Assembly: GCF_910596095.1 (NCBI RefSeq)
Contig: NC_056552.1
Span: 18,548,611-18,612,610 of the forward strand
Direction: 5' to 3'
DNA length: 64,000 bases
Source: Thunnus maccoyii
Taxonomy: Eukaryota > Chordata > Actinopteri > Scombriformes > Scombridae
Shown: one piece after another, positions 1 through 12,500 of the stretch
Layout of the letters: each line of letters starts with the position of its first letter
Position numbering within the stretch: the first letter of the stretch is position 1
The notes under the pieces: generated by a model
What the model was told of the DNA's origin: nothing
The model's database searches: none
What the model saw: the letters and a program-made list of their open reading frames with translations, nothing else
Translations under genes and position numbers: made by a program

Positions 1-1121
1 CCATCAATTGACGGTATGTTTCAGCTTTACAACATTGTCCCCCTCTTTCCTACTATATATTCCTGCTTCTTTCAAGCTACTACACGTCTGATAATTATTT
101 GACTACAGTATCAAATAAATCATTTCAACTCATGTTATTGGGAGAGTTAGATTAACGTTAACTATGTAAACGCCTTACACTATTACGTTAATTCGGGTAT
201 TAAAGTAATCAAGTTATCCGTATGCACACAAACGTAGCGACTGAACATCTCGCAGGGCTCTTCCCTCTGGACCTCTCGGATGCTCTCCTGCCAACGCCTT
301 ATGACCTCCATAAAGGGGACCTTGTGATAGATAAACACTTCACTTAAAAAGACTCTTTATAGTCTCCCTTTAATAAGCAGCACATGGCAATGTGTGGAAT
401 GGAATAAAGGCTTGAATTAGATTGGAGTTGGCTTGTGAACTTGTTGACTGTCCGACTTCTAAAATATCCCACCCTGTCCTGCCTCCAAGCTGGGCTTTTT
501 TTTTTTGGTTTCTTTGTTGTCCACAATTTCTCTTTGCCATGTTTGTTCTTCAGTAAAATTGTATTTCCTGTTGAGTTAGTTACTTTTTTTAAAAACATTT
601 TTAGTCACATTTCATTGAAGTGAATGGGAAGATGTGTCCAAACTTTTGACCGGTACTGTACATATGTGTTTTTTTAACAATTAGAAATTTGCTGTTATTT
701 GCTTTGTTCTGTCTTCTTGTCCTAGTGTCGCAAGTACTTTTCTCACCAACCATTAAGCAGCCTTAATGACTTTTTGTCTGGGCTCCCTGCAGGGCTGTTT
801 CATGGCTTCTCTTGTGCTTCATTTCCAGTGTAATTGACATTCTGAGTAAGGTTTCCTCTGAAATGAGTACATTACTAAAGTGCTTCCACGTTAAAAACCA
901 GTCCCCAAAAATACACGATGTCATTAATACTGTGAAAGTGAAAACAGAACATACATTACTGCTGTTGTTACAATACATTTCCTGGAAAAAAAAGCTGATT
1001 AAACACGGTAGCAGCACCAGGAAGAACGAGGGGTAAAAACGCACTCGAAATATTTGTTGAGGTATTAATTGTTGTTGTGGTACTTTTTGAGGTAGTAGCA
1101 ATAATAAATAGTATTAGTAGT
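1..1121. other. Non-coding, probably intron of the TMEM114/TMEM235-like gene
   Basis: AT-rich sequence with no exon or RNA gene that I can support. The open frames here are short and show no recognisable protein. Confidence 0.4.
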
Positions 1122-1914
1122 TAGGGCTGAAACTAACAATTAGATCTATTATTATCTGATTGTATTTACCCTGTAACATTTGTCACATTTTGTATCCTGA
1201 TAGAATATCCAGATAAAAATTGTATGGTAATGCCAGGTGTAAATTGGGTATAAAAGTCAGAGGAATTACCAAAGGTATTGTGGGGAACATGAACGTCTGC
1301 ACTAAATGTCATGAAAATCCATTCAAGAGACATTTCGCTCACAAATGTCAACCTGCTGGAGGCATTAGAGGAAAAGTCAGCGACCAAAGTCAGTAGGAAA
1401 CATAATCTGAGAACCATGAATGTCTGCACCAAATGTTGTGCCAATCCATCCAGTTGATGTTGAGATATTTTACTGAATAAGTAAAAAGCTTGACCTGCTG
1501 GTGTGCTTGATGAAAAGTCATCAAACACATTAGAATTCATCCTCTGGGAACCATGAATGTCTGGACAAAATTTCATGGCAGTCCATCTGATAGTTGTCCA
1601 GATATTTCAGTGTGGACCAAAATGGTTGACTGACCAATGACACTGACATTTCCATCTCTAGAGCTACGCTGCTACTGTCTAAAAATGTCCATCACTGTGT
1701 CCTAGAGCGCAAGTTGACTTCCTGCTTATTTGCTTTACTGTCTGAAAAAAAGTCCAAACCACAAAGATATTCAGTTTCTTGTCATAAATGTTAAAGAAAA
1801 GGAGCAATTTTTCAGCTACTAAAAGCTGGTATCAAGCTGGTCTTTTTCCTTGAACAATGACTTAGTGATTATCAAAACTTTCTGTCAATCAATCAACTGT
1901 TCGTTTCAGCTCTA
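1122..1914. mobile_element. hAT-like non-autonomous element carrying a second repeat inside it
   Basis: The ends are inverted: tagggctgaaac at 1122-1133 and gtttcagctcta at 1903-1914 (11 of 12 match). The flanking 8-mers are ttagtagt (1114-1121) and ttagtaat (1915-1922), 7 of 8 identical, which fits the 8-bp target duplication of hAT transposons. No transposase is present. The outer parts resemble other copies of the same family at 37.6, 55.9 and 60.2 kb; the inner part (about 1190-1670) belongs to a different family, also seen at 32.9, 52.6 and 58.4 kb. Confidence 0.7.
1267..1640. repeat. Three degenerate tandem units of about 115-140 bp
   Basis: Each unit carries accaaag or a variant, then a gaaccatgaatgtctg-like block, then an aaatttcatggcaatccat-like block. 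The blocks recur near 1289, 1414 and 1549. Single copies of the same unit occur near 33,057 (+) and in inverted form near 52,620. An antisense 136-residue open frame across it arises from the repeat. Confidence 0.7.
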
Positions 1915-2836
1915 TTAGTAATTAATTGTAATAATACTGTATGTATGTAATAATATAAGGAGTTATTACATTCAGTCTAATCTCTGTGTGTCAGGCAGCT
2001 GTGGTCTGTCTTTCTGTCTGTCCATGTTCCTCTGCTTCTTTGCTCTTCACAGTGAAGCGCATAAAAATGAGACATCAGACGCAGCTTCCTCATCATTCTC
2101 CGCGCTCGTAGCACCTCGGGGTGTAATCATGATAAAATGATTATTAGTCCCACCCTGGGTATCCTCTTTGCTCTACTTGCATCCCCTTAAAACCAGTACC
2201 AAGCCATCAAAATTAAAAGGGTTTCCAATGGCAACACTATGAAACACGTGAGGACTGTGTGGTTTTGTGCGTGTCTCAGTCTAGTCTCTGATGGCTGGGA
2301 TGTTGTGTAAGCAGACAACACATGCGTCAGTGTATTTCCTGTCTCTCACAATATGAGATTTTCGGTAGCTAATGGCTTGATTTTATTGTTGGTTTTATTG
2401 ATGAGTTCTCAGCACAGAGTTCTGACTAGTATGGATTTCCGCTTTATAATTGCCAGTGCACAATGCCAGCTTGTGCAGGGCTCCTGCCTTAAAAATTCTT
2501 GAGTGTCTGTGCCTAAAAACTATATATATATATATATAACATGTTTTTCATTGATTTTATGGCCTTGACGATACTCACTTGTGAAGAAACGGGACGAGGA
2601 TTTTTAATGTATAAAGTATCGATTTTAAAATTAGGGATTGGAGCAACATTTCTTTTGAGAAGATAATGAAAATGATAGAATAAGGCTTCTATGTTGTCTG
2701 TATTTGAAATGATAACTTCCAAGTTTTACTTTGCCCATTTAACATTAAAGGTTAATGTCCAACCACGTATAGGAACCCAGGCACTGACTTAGTATTTTTT
2801 CTGTATATGTGTGTGTAATGCATCATCTCTCTGTAG
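1915..2836. other. Non-coding, probably intron of the TMEM114/TMEM235-like gene
   Basis: No exon recognised. The only clear simple repeat is a short (TA)n at about 2520-2538. The interval ends at the acceptor of the last exon. Confidence 0.4.
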
Positions 2837-3066
2837 GTCTGCTGACCCTGTGTGGCGTGAGCCTCTACATCATCTACTCATACCAGGCCCTTGCTGAGAC
2901 AGAGAGGCTGGTCGGGCCAGAGGGTCTGGCCTATATCCACACCTCCTTCGGCTGGTCTCTGGGTCTGGCCTGGCTCTCTTACGGCCTGGAGCTCCTCAGT
3001 GGTATACTGCTGCTCATAGCAGCACGTATGGCCAAGCTGCAGCACAACAGTCCCACCATGGCCTGA
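2837..3066 (+). CDS. Last coding exon of a TMEM114/TMEM235-family claudin-like membrane protein (partial)
   Basis: The exon follows a pyrimidine-containing acceptor ending ctctctgtag and runs to a TGA at 3064-3066, giving about 76 codons. It encodes a hydrophobic segment (LLTLCGVSLYIIYSY), a short loop, then SFGWSLGLAWLSYGLELL and a last membrane helix ending LLLIAARMAKLQ, followed by a short polar tail. The SFGWS...LAW...E..SG pattern before the last helix is what I remember from TMEM114 and TMEM235, four-pass relatives of claudins and calcium-channel gamma subunits. The AET...GP spacing looks nearer to TMEM235, but I cannot separate the two from one exon, so no symbol is given. The upstream exons lie outside the window. 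The first base completes a split codon (phase requires one base from the previous exon). The family is fairly sure; the paralogue is not. Confidence 0.7.
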
Positions 3067-3680
3067 CAGAAGCCTCCACAGCGGATGCAACACATTCAGG
3101 ATGGAGACTGAACTGAACTGAATTGTATGTGAACGCAGGACAAAGAACAGTCAGATACGTTACTGCCTGAGAATAAGGTAACACACAACAGCTGGACTGT
3201 CTTAAGGCTTTGACAAAGGTTGAACTAAAGATGTTTTGGACTGTTTAAAAGTGATTTATAAGTTTAATGTCCTTGAATTTACTTCAGATTGGAGATTTAC
3301 TTCTGGTGATTTACAATAAGAGAAAGCTTTAATTGTGCAGTGGTGGAGTTAAAGCTGACCAATTGCGCCACCTTGTGGTGAGAATTGGACTGGTTCGTCA
3401 TATCCACTGTATGCATTTGACCATGCTGATTGTGATACTGTTGTAATGTAATTTGTGCCAAACTAAACTGATGATCTTACAATTTAAGATCCTTTTGTCT
3501 CACTTTAAATCTATAGATACATTTTCATTCTCACAGTATATCATGCAGATTCATTTAATGTAAACTGTATCTGTTTGTTCTGAATGTTTACAGTGACCAC
3601 GCCTGAAAGTGTTGCATACATCCTTTTGCATGTCACATGTTTTTCTACTGATAGTGTCCAATAAATGTCTGAGATCAAAT
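3067..3680 (+). other. Probable 3'UTR of the TMEM114/TMEM235-like gene, with poly(A) signal
   Basis: No other coding sequence is visible after the stop. The first good AATAAA hexamer on this strand is at 3660-3665, implying a 3'UTR of roughly 600 bases. On the opposite strand an AATAAA (tttatt at 3744-3749) lies less than 100 bases away and could serve a long mosmo 3'UTR. Confidence 0.5.
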
Positions 3681-6523
3681 GTCAGAATGTGTTAAAAGCC
3701 TGTAACTGAACATCTCTCCAAAACTGCTGTCAATTTTTTTAATTTTATTTTAGGTAGGAGAAATTACAGAGCATCAGACACTGTTTTTCTTGGTAACCTT
3801 AACTGAGAAAGTTAGATAGTCCTGTCATATGGTTCTCGTGTCATTTTGATCTAAACTATATACACACCTACAGCGCAGATGTTGATGTGGTGCTTATGAG
3901 CTTTAATCTTGCCTCTAGTGTTTGCATCCAACAAGACTTCATATCATGAAGTGTAATCAGGTCTGGGCATGTCTTCAATTCTGTGATCATAAGCCAAAAC
4001 ATTCAATAAGTCCTTGTGTTACACATTTCTGAAACAGCTTTTTTAATGTGAAAAAAGGTTTTTGATTGTTAAAAGATCTTCTCTAAACATGTTTGAAGAC
4101 ATGAACATAAAATTGCTCTGCTTAGAATGATTATTTGTGTTGGTTATGGTTTTTATACAAAAAAATGGAAATCATGCATATCTTAAATTCACATTTGAGG
4201 TGAGCACAGACACAAACTTTCCTCCTTCAGCAGATGAATGTGAAAACAGCCTTTTAGTGTCAAACTCTGCACAGACATCATTCTGCACAGTGAAGCTGAA
4301 ACATTCAATTGCAGGAACAAGAAGGAAAAACACATATTTCACTTCTTTTCCTACTCTCTTTGTTGCCATGGAAATGGCAACATTTTCAAAAAAAGAAGTA
4401 AAAATGAAGGCAAGGACAGAGCTGGTTATGTCACAGTGCTAACACGTGCACTTTAGAGTAAGTTACACACTGGCCTAAAACACACTAGATTCAACAATTC
4501 TGTAATACATTACATCTGTGCTTCTATGTAGTTAAGCCAGGTTACCATTGCACTAAGCTATGTTGGCTATAGTGAACAAAAGAGCACATGAAGTTTGGCA
4601 TGCTAACTGGCTAACAACTGAATCATTCCTTGGTTACAGCACAAACCACATCCAGACCAGTTTGAACCGCTATATTTTTGTCTGGTGAAAAAAGCATATA
4701 AACCACACATCGGGTGAAGACTATTCATGCGTCCACTCAGAAAAACTATACAAGGTACACTTAGAAAAAATGATTCTCAGTGCTTAAAATAGCAGCATTG
4801 TGACTGTGAGATTTGGTTAGAATATCAGAGACAGTAGTGCCGGTTTGAATACTTGACTTTTGGCGGCAGTGTTGGGCAGAGTTAACACAAATAACTGGAT
4901 TCCTGCTGCTGGCATCATACTGTAGCCTGCTGGCTCTTTTCAGGAAAAACACACATCACCAAATACTTTTCTATGACGTTCCTATGGCGACCTAAAGATC
5001 CTGTGCATCCACACAGACGAAGGAGGGAAAGTGGGTGTGAGATTGTGCTCTAACCAAGATCTGCCTCACTGCAGATAAACATTAAAGGTAAAATAATTTG
5101 CATATAAGTTAAGATACATTTTAGCCACCAGCAGATGAATGTCAGCTTTTCAGAAATAAGGAAACCAGCCTTTTTCTATCTTTCTATCTTTTTTCTATCT
5201 TTAACCTTGAGATGTTTGTCTTTATCAGAGTAATAAAATGTCACATTCTTTGTGTGATAAATGCAACTCTGACGCTCGAACTTCTTGCTAATTCTGGCAT
5301 CTGTCCTTCTGGCATAGAAACTCTCATTTTAAATTTCCTTGGATAGTAAATAATGACAGCATTATGGTCTTTCAAGACCAATATATTAATTAAAAAAAGA
5401 GACAATTAGTGTTCCAAAGATATTTTTAATGAGATGAGATCCACCATGCTCATTCATGAATATCATAGTGCTTCTATAAAATGACAGACTGGCTGTTTGT
5501 TCATTTATACAGAGATGAAGTCCCAGATGTATCAAACAAACTAGTCATAGATTTAGTCATTTCTTGATACAGTGTTCAAACAACAGGAAATATTCAATAA
5601 AGGTGAATAATACATTCACTACATCACTAAAATAAAAATGTTTTAACTAAGACCGGAACAGGTTTCACCTGTTAATGTCAGTCTTGCTCTGGTCCTGGAC
5701 CCTTAAATTAGCTCAACATTCAACAGCATCATATAATCCGGCAAGAGATCCATGGACACAACTTGATATAGAGAAGTTTTTGAATGTTGACCAACACAAT
5801 CATTTTGGACAGATGTTGATTTTACCCCAATTTATATTCCAGTTCATTTTTATGCTGACTCATTTCACACATCCAGAATTTTAGAATTGATCCCACATTA
5901 AAACCCTCAACTAAAAGTCAACTATGTGGTAGTTATTTTAAGGTTAACAGCTCTTTAAGGCAAGGTGATACACAAGACATATTAATGGCAGGGAAACTCT
6001 GGAATACAACAGGCCTTTTAATAAAAAAAAATACAAAATAACAAATAAATAAAGCAGTTTTTTCATGTACTCTAGTCATACTCAGGGGAGAATCTCATTA
6101 TGTTGGAGGCAATTTTTGGCCGCAATCAGGCCTGACATCAGTCTAATCCCAATATGTGCATCTTGGTTGATGGGATGAGAAGAATTATCCGTCATTAATT
6201 CTTAAGATGACCAATAACACAGTAAATCCTGATGTTTTAATCCATTCCCATCAAGTTTTTTTTTAATATTCTCCTGTCTGTTCACCACCTAACACTCATC
6301 ACTCAGGACGGACGATGATGAGGGCCCAGCTCCCTGCACCTGCTCAGCCTCTGAACAAACAGATGGACAGATGCAACGCACTGCCTCCGGCTCCAGTTAC
6401 AAGCATGGTGACGATTCAGTTTTGTTGTATTTCCAATGCTGCCACGGAGCAGTGAATTCTAACACAAGTTGCCTCCTATGGTGGGGGTTTTCTCCAAAGA
6501 TACAAAAAGAGGAGGAGGGTATG
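3681..6523. other. Convergent interval between the TMEM-like gene and mosmo; may hold the mosmo 3'UTR
   Basis: No coding exon recognised. Candidate mosmo poly(A) signals on the minus strand are a weak ATTAAA (tttaat at 6236-6241) and a canonical AATAAA (tttatt at 3744-3749); the sequence alone does not choose. A dispersed repeat copy lies at about 4060-4360. Confidence 0.35.
4060..4360. repeat. Dispersed repeat, copy 1 of 3 (family C)
   Basis: Blocks such as tctgcacagacatcattctg and gtgaagctgaaacattcaat recur at 24.1 kb and 49.98 kb with scattered differences. The same order of blocks in all three copies shows one interspersed family. I cannot name it. Confidence 0.65.
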
Positions 6524-9500
6524 TCAGCCGGGCAAGCATACCTTACCAGCAAACAGCAGTCCTACTATGGTGAAGAATATGGACAGAACGAAGAGTACAT
6601 AGGAAGAGCCCACCACTGTGTTGTTGGGCAGCTTATACGGCTGTCCTCCAACCTCATTGATGTAGAAGCCGATTGGGAATATGAGAGCAGCCATACAGAA
6701 CAGGACCACTGTGACAGAAGAAAAACAGAAGAACAGGATGAGAAAATCATCAACATCCCCTCTAGACCAGTGATTGGAATAGCTAAACTAATATAAAAAA
6801 ATACAATTTGAATGAAAAAATGTCAACATATCAAGTCAGCTATAACACCTTGACAAAATATGTTGAGAGTGAGAGAAAACTACAATAGTTACAGGAGCAA
6901 GCATGCAGAGAAGTTGGAATAAGTAGCTAAAAGTGATAAATGGTTGAAAAGGAATAGATAAGTAGAAATATAATAGGCTAACAGTTCAAATAGCAGGAAT
7001 GGATAAAAATAGCTAAAAATAATAATGATTATAGATAGCTAAAGTAATGGATAAACAGTTGAAATAGTTAACTAAAAGTAAATGGTTAAAACAGCTGAAA
7101 GTGATGGATAAATGGTTCAAATAAATAAGGGGTACTTGAATTCATCTGACAGGGTTATAGGTTATATGTACCAAAAATGTGAAAAACCACAGTTTCAATG
7201 TTTAATATTTGTTTTTACACGTCAGCCTGAAAACACTTGTTCTGATTCTGGGAAACTACCCACTTTTGAAGCTGCATTCATACGTGCGGGTAGAAAAACT
7301 GTCTTTGGAACTAGAAAACTGCCCCCAGTATTGATGCTCTACTCATGAGAATCTGCTTCATATTTTTCCATATTTAGCAAAGCTCCAGCTCTGGTCCTCT
7401 CTGACAGACAAACTCTGTCTCTTTCCTGTAAAAATAGAAACCGGCCCATCAATTAGAGCTCCTAGGCAGTCACTTTGTCAAGATGTTCATAATTACCAGA
7501 CTAAAAGCTTTTCTGAAATGAAGCACAGGATTCTGATGTTGATGTGACCTCCATTTATTTCGCAGGAGATTCTCAAGATCCATCTCTTACTTTCACAGGG
7601 GATTTTATAGACTATAATGGACAGTTGAACCTTGACCAACAATTCATTTCTGACCCTGGTGTGGCATTTTATACCTTAAAAAATGCAACTTGGATACTCA
7701 TAAATCCTGCCATGTAATGGCTGCAAACTGGGCAAAGGCCTGTAATGTTTACCAATCCAGCAGATTCCTGATGCTTTAGTCTGAGGGAAAAAGATGCAAA
7801 AGATCTTATGCTGATACATTCAGTCTTTCCATGACTACTTTTTGTTTTCCTCTAAACTTTGAATCACTTCCCGTTGCCCAACAATTGTCCTCATTCCTTG
7901 AATACCATATGTGAAAAGAGAAAATCAATGACGTCTATATAAAGTGTGGATTGGATTCTGCCTGGACTTGTTGAAAATGAGTGAGCACAGCACAGAGTTG
8001 TATTTAGAGGTGGAAGAAGAGAAGAGAGCTGGCTGTGATGGGAAAAAAGAAGAAAAGTGACAGTGAACACCCACTCCCTGTGAAGGCGATCCATCGGGCG
8101 TATCGGGTGGCCTCGCGGCGCCAGTGTGACATCACCAGCAGACCACAAGTGACAGTGAGGGAGATGATGCCCAGAATAATGAAGAAGAGCGTGGTGATCC
8201 ACTCTGGGGGCAGCTGCGGGGGTATGCAGGTCCGTTCTCGGCCGTGAATAGTCTGGCACTGCCGGACCAAGCCTACAGTCAGAGAGCCTGGGTGGAGAAA
8301 GACAGAAGAAGAAGAAGTTTAAAATAAATTCATCCTTGTTGGATCCTTCAACAGAGCAGCGACAATCGAGGGTTGAGTCGGCTATAAAAAACGAGCTGCA
8401 TACACAAACTGTACAGAAAACCAAGATCAGACTAACAATATGCTGTGAACACACATCAGCATCTGGTAAATACAGACTATATTGATTAACCAGCACAGAT
8501 ATTGATGCTTACAGGCGACTTACAGCACTATTGAACTGGTATGATGGTCCAGGTTGTCCAGGAATATTATCCTTCCACCTGCACCTTGGGAATAACCCAG
8601 ACGTCTACCATCCTGATATTTAAGACAACATCTTTCTGGCTGTCAGGGGAGACATGGTCGAAGGAGGCTGGCTAACACTGGTAGAGGCATGACAACTCAC
8701 TTTACGTTTAGGATCAGACATTGCACCACAGACTGAGAGAAAACTTCAATGAAACCCTATTCAGATGGAAAAAGTGAGACACTGGTGATAAAACACATCA
8801 GTCCAGATGGTATTTTAGCCAGAAACTAGAAGAGTGAACTGTAGAGTGCAGATCTCCGCCAGGTGTGTACAGTCAAGATGGCGGTGAAGATAACAAAAAC
8901 AGGGATTTATTCATCTCATATCATGCCAAACTTTGGTGGATCATTATACATCAGGTATGAAATTAATCTGCAGATGCTCTAGTTCAAAATGACACCAAAC
9001 CTTTCTATGGTTGTCAGTTTTTGAGCCATGACAAAGGCCAAAATGTGGCCTGCAACAGACTAAGTAAGCCTTGTTTTTAAGCCTAGCTAATTGCTGGAAA
9101 TGCCTTTTGCTATGTCGTAACGCATGTCATAAAATGGCGAAGACTGAGAAGATGAAAATCTAAGCTTTATAATAGGGTCATAAGGAATCTTATAAATTTT
9201 TATTTGAATTCACAACACAACCTGCTCTCAAGGTACTAAAATTTGGCACTGATTGATCTAATGTGGCAACAAGGTATGATTGGTCGTCCCAACAAGATTC
9301 CAAATTGAAGCAGTTGTTGATCACTTGCCAGTTAAGAAAAGTGAAGAGTCAGCAGTCAATGGTGTTATAAAATAGGTTTTTCAAAAATTGTGAATCACTG
9401 CAACCACAAGAGGTCCTTGAGCATGCAGTCATAAATGTGCACAAAAAATATTAGGCCTGTGGGTCCAGTAGTATATGAGATCAGTGGCGGACAGATACAC

Positions 9501-12500
9501 ACATGGACCAAATGCATGATCTTCTCCAGACTTGCGCCTGGCCGAGATAATTAGTGTCTCATAACAATATTCCAGTCTATTGCACATTAAATCCATTACA
9601 TGAAATGGAGCTTACAGCCTACCTGTAGCAGACAGTACAGCAGTCAGTTTGTTGTCTTTACCTGCTTTCAATCACAACTTCATTCTAATGCACAGCAACA
9701 CATGACATCATTGGTCCATATGTTGACCGTGGGTGCAGAACATAATGACCTCCCAGGAGTCCCCCTGATTCCCCACAGAGACTGGAGGCTGATGAACCAG
9801 TCGGTATGCAAACAAGGTTGACAGGCTGTGTGCCAGTGACCCGCAGTGATTCAGTATGACGTCAAACGGGTTCAGGGTTCTGGCATGAGCTGCCAAAACA
9901 TCACACGGAGAGAAAAACGGCAGAATAACAGTTGGGCGACACATCACTCACAGCTGAGACAGAAATGGAGAGATCACTGACCCCCTCCTGTCTCCCAAAG
10001 CCTTGTGGGCGCTGTGTGTGATGTCAGGTAGGAGGATTTCTACATCTAATAAACACACACACACACGCACACTCGGAGCCCAACAGAGACTGCATCTGCT
10101 CAACTCTGCATCCAACTACACAAGAATCCACAGAACATGGCGCCATGTAATGAGACAAATGCAAAATGAAATCCTCCCACACCTTAATTTATTCTTTTGT
10201 CTCCCACCTTTTTCTTTTGTTTCCCAGAATTATCTACAGCCAGCAGTTAGGCGGCAGCCAAGCAGACACTGAGGAGCTTTATACATTTTATGCATTTATT
10301 CAGCAGAATTTAAACCCAGCGACTGTAGAATTAACATAATTGTCACAATGACCAAAATTGCAAGCAACCAATGTCACAAAGATGCAGGAAAAACACAGGG
10401 AGGCACTAAAACATCTTTTAATTGGGAGGAAAATTAAATGTTTTAGCTGCTTTTGAATAAACACCTGGTACTTAAAGCTATTAAGACCCCTTAATTTACA
10501 CTGAATGTTTAGTATTTCTAAACCACATAAAGTGAAAAAAACATACAAAAGGAAAATTATGGACTTAGAAGACTAAAAAGAATATTTCTAAGTTTTATTC
10601 ATGCTCATTCCACTGCTCAAGGTTAATTAAAAGTACTTTGTTAGCTCAGAACAAAACAACAAAGTATTGAATACAGACTCTGAGTCCTAAAAAGATTTCC
10701 CACCATGAATAATTGAAAATAATAATAATGAAAATGAAATCAGTCTTTAAATATTTAATGTTGCCACGTATGGATCAGCTTCAGTTCCTGATCATGGATG
10801 TGATTCTGGGTGCTGAGGAGATCATCAGGCCTGAACCACATCCTCTTGCAGGCTGACCTGTTCCCCCTACACACAGGATATCCTGTTCCCTCTCAACACA
10901 TCCTCTCATACCGCACGGCGGAGGACAATGTCAATAGAGCAGGACTTCATACTCAGAAAACGTGACGGAAGAACAGTCACATATCCGACTAAAAGTATTA
11001 TTTTGCTCCATGCCATTATGGAGAGCAAAATTTGTTTTAATACGAATATAAAGTAGGAAATGATAATTACATGAACTTTTGCAAGACTAGAGACATTTCT
11101 ATTCATTGTCCAATATTAAAAAGTAACCAAAATATTTAAAAATGTTTAAAAAAGGAATCTAATTTCTATGTTTATACATTTTTTTCCCTCCTTCTTTTCT
11201 CTTTTAAGTGTAAATAAATCTAGAGAGCTGGGCAGACTGCTGAGACCCAGTTTAATAGAAAGATATAAAACGCTGATTTGCACACAATTGTTCTTTTTAT
11301 GTTTTTAACTTCTACATATACACTAAGCACTCATAGCAAAAATTAAGTACGTCATGACAGAGCCCGAAGAGTTTTTATTCTCCAGGTGGAAATCATTACT
11401 CTCCCCAGGAGGCCTAATTAAAAGTCACACATCTTCATTCAAAAACAACACTTCCTGCCTTCAGGTAATTACTATCCGGCTAATTAAACAGGAACAAAAG
11501 GCTTTTAGTACAGTAAGTACAGTAATCTCACAATTTCATTTACTGTGTAGAACAGGAGGTAAAACCCTCAGAGAGCCGTTTTGAACTATGACGATTGAGG
11601 AAGATTTGGTGTTTAATTCTGTAACAAAAACCTGCTTGTTATGTACTAAATACTAAGTGTTTTTTGTTTTTTTTGGAACAAATTAAATCCTTTAATAACC
11701 ACCCAGCAGCAGCAGCAGCACACGTGTTACCTGCTTATCTCAGTTCCAGTGTAGCATGAGGATGGAAGTTGACAACAACCTCTGACAGCTGTGCATATAC
11801 TGTAGAGCTGCTGTTTGTCTGTTGCATCAGTTTTAGTCAATGTTTAGCTTATGGACTTTGCATCAAAATATGACTCCATTGCAATAACCGGGAATATTTG
11901 GTTAACACTTGAATCAGGTTGACTGTGCAATCAATGAAATCTGGCTTTCTGCAATTAACAACTGTGTGCTGCAATATGATCAAATAGTTGATGATAACTA
12001 ATCATTTAATTTCAACAAGAACAGCTGCTAAAGTTATGATATTGCTGTCAGATGCCAAAATATTGATAAAACAATATAGATCAAATCATCAGCAGCTGTA
12101 ATTTTGATATCTATATGATCAGGATTATCATTTCAATAGTGAATGATAAATATATTTAAAGCCTCTGAAAACAGGATTTCAAATCGTTTTCTCTATCATA
12201 TTAAGTATTCATGACTAAATAATAATTAATCAAAGATGAAGTTAAGAAATTCATCCTTAGTAATTTATTAAATGTTATTTATTAAATCCACTTCATCAGG
12301 ACCGTTTGACCAGATTTTGACCTGGAAACAGCATTCATGAGGCATTCATGTGGTGTTGGAATAATTGTAAAAATTAATTTCCGATGAAAATTCACGTGAA
12401 CACCCCCTCAAGTCGGAACAACAACTCGGGAAGTCGGTGAAAATTTTGGTACACGACTTGCTGAAAATTGACGTCGTAGACACAGAAACATGGCGGACGA

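Noticed and set aside
1166-1576. A 136-residue open frame on the minus strand
   Set aside because: It lies across the tandem family A repeat; other copies of the family have broken frames and no protein family is recognised.
6371-6796. A 141-residue open frame on the plus strand
   Set aside because: It is the antisense of mosmo exon 3 and its flanks; the real exon on the minus strand explains the open frame.
7891-8496. A 201-residue open frame on the minus strand
   Set aside because: It is a wrong frame over mosmo exon 2 extended into both introns; the correct frame gives the conserved protein.
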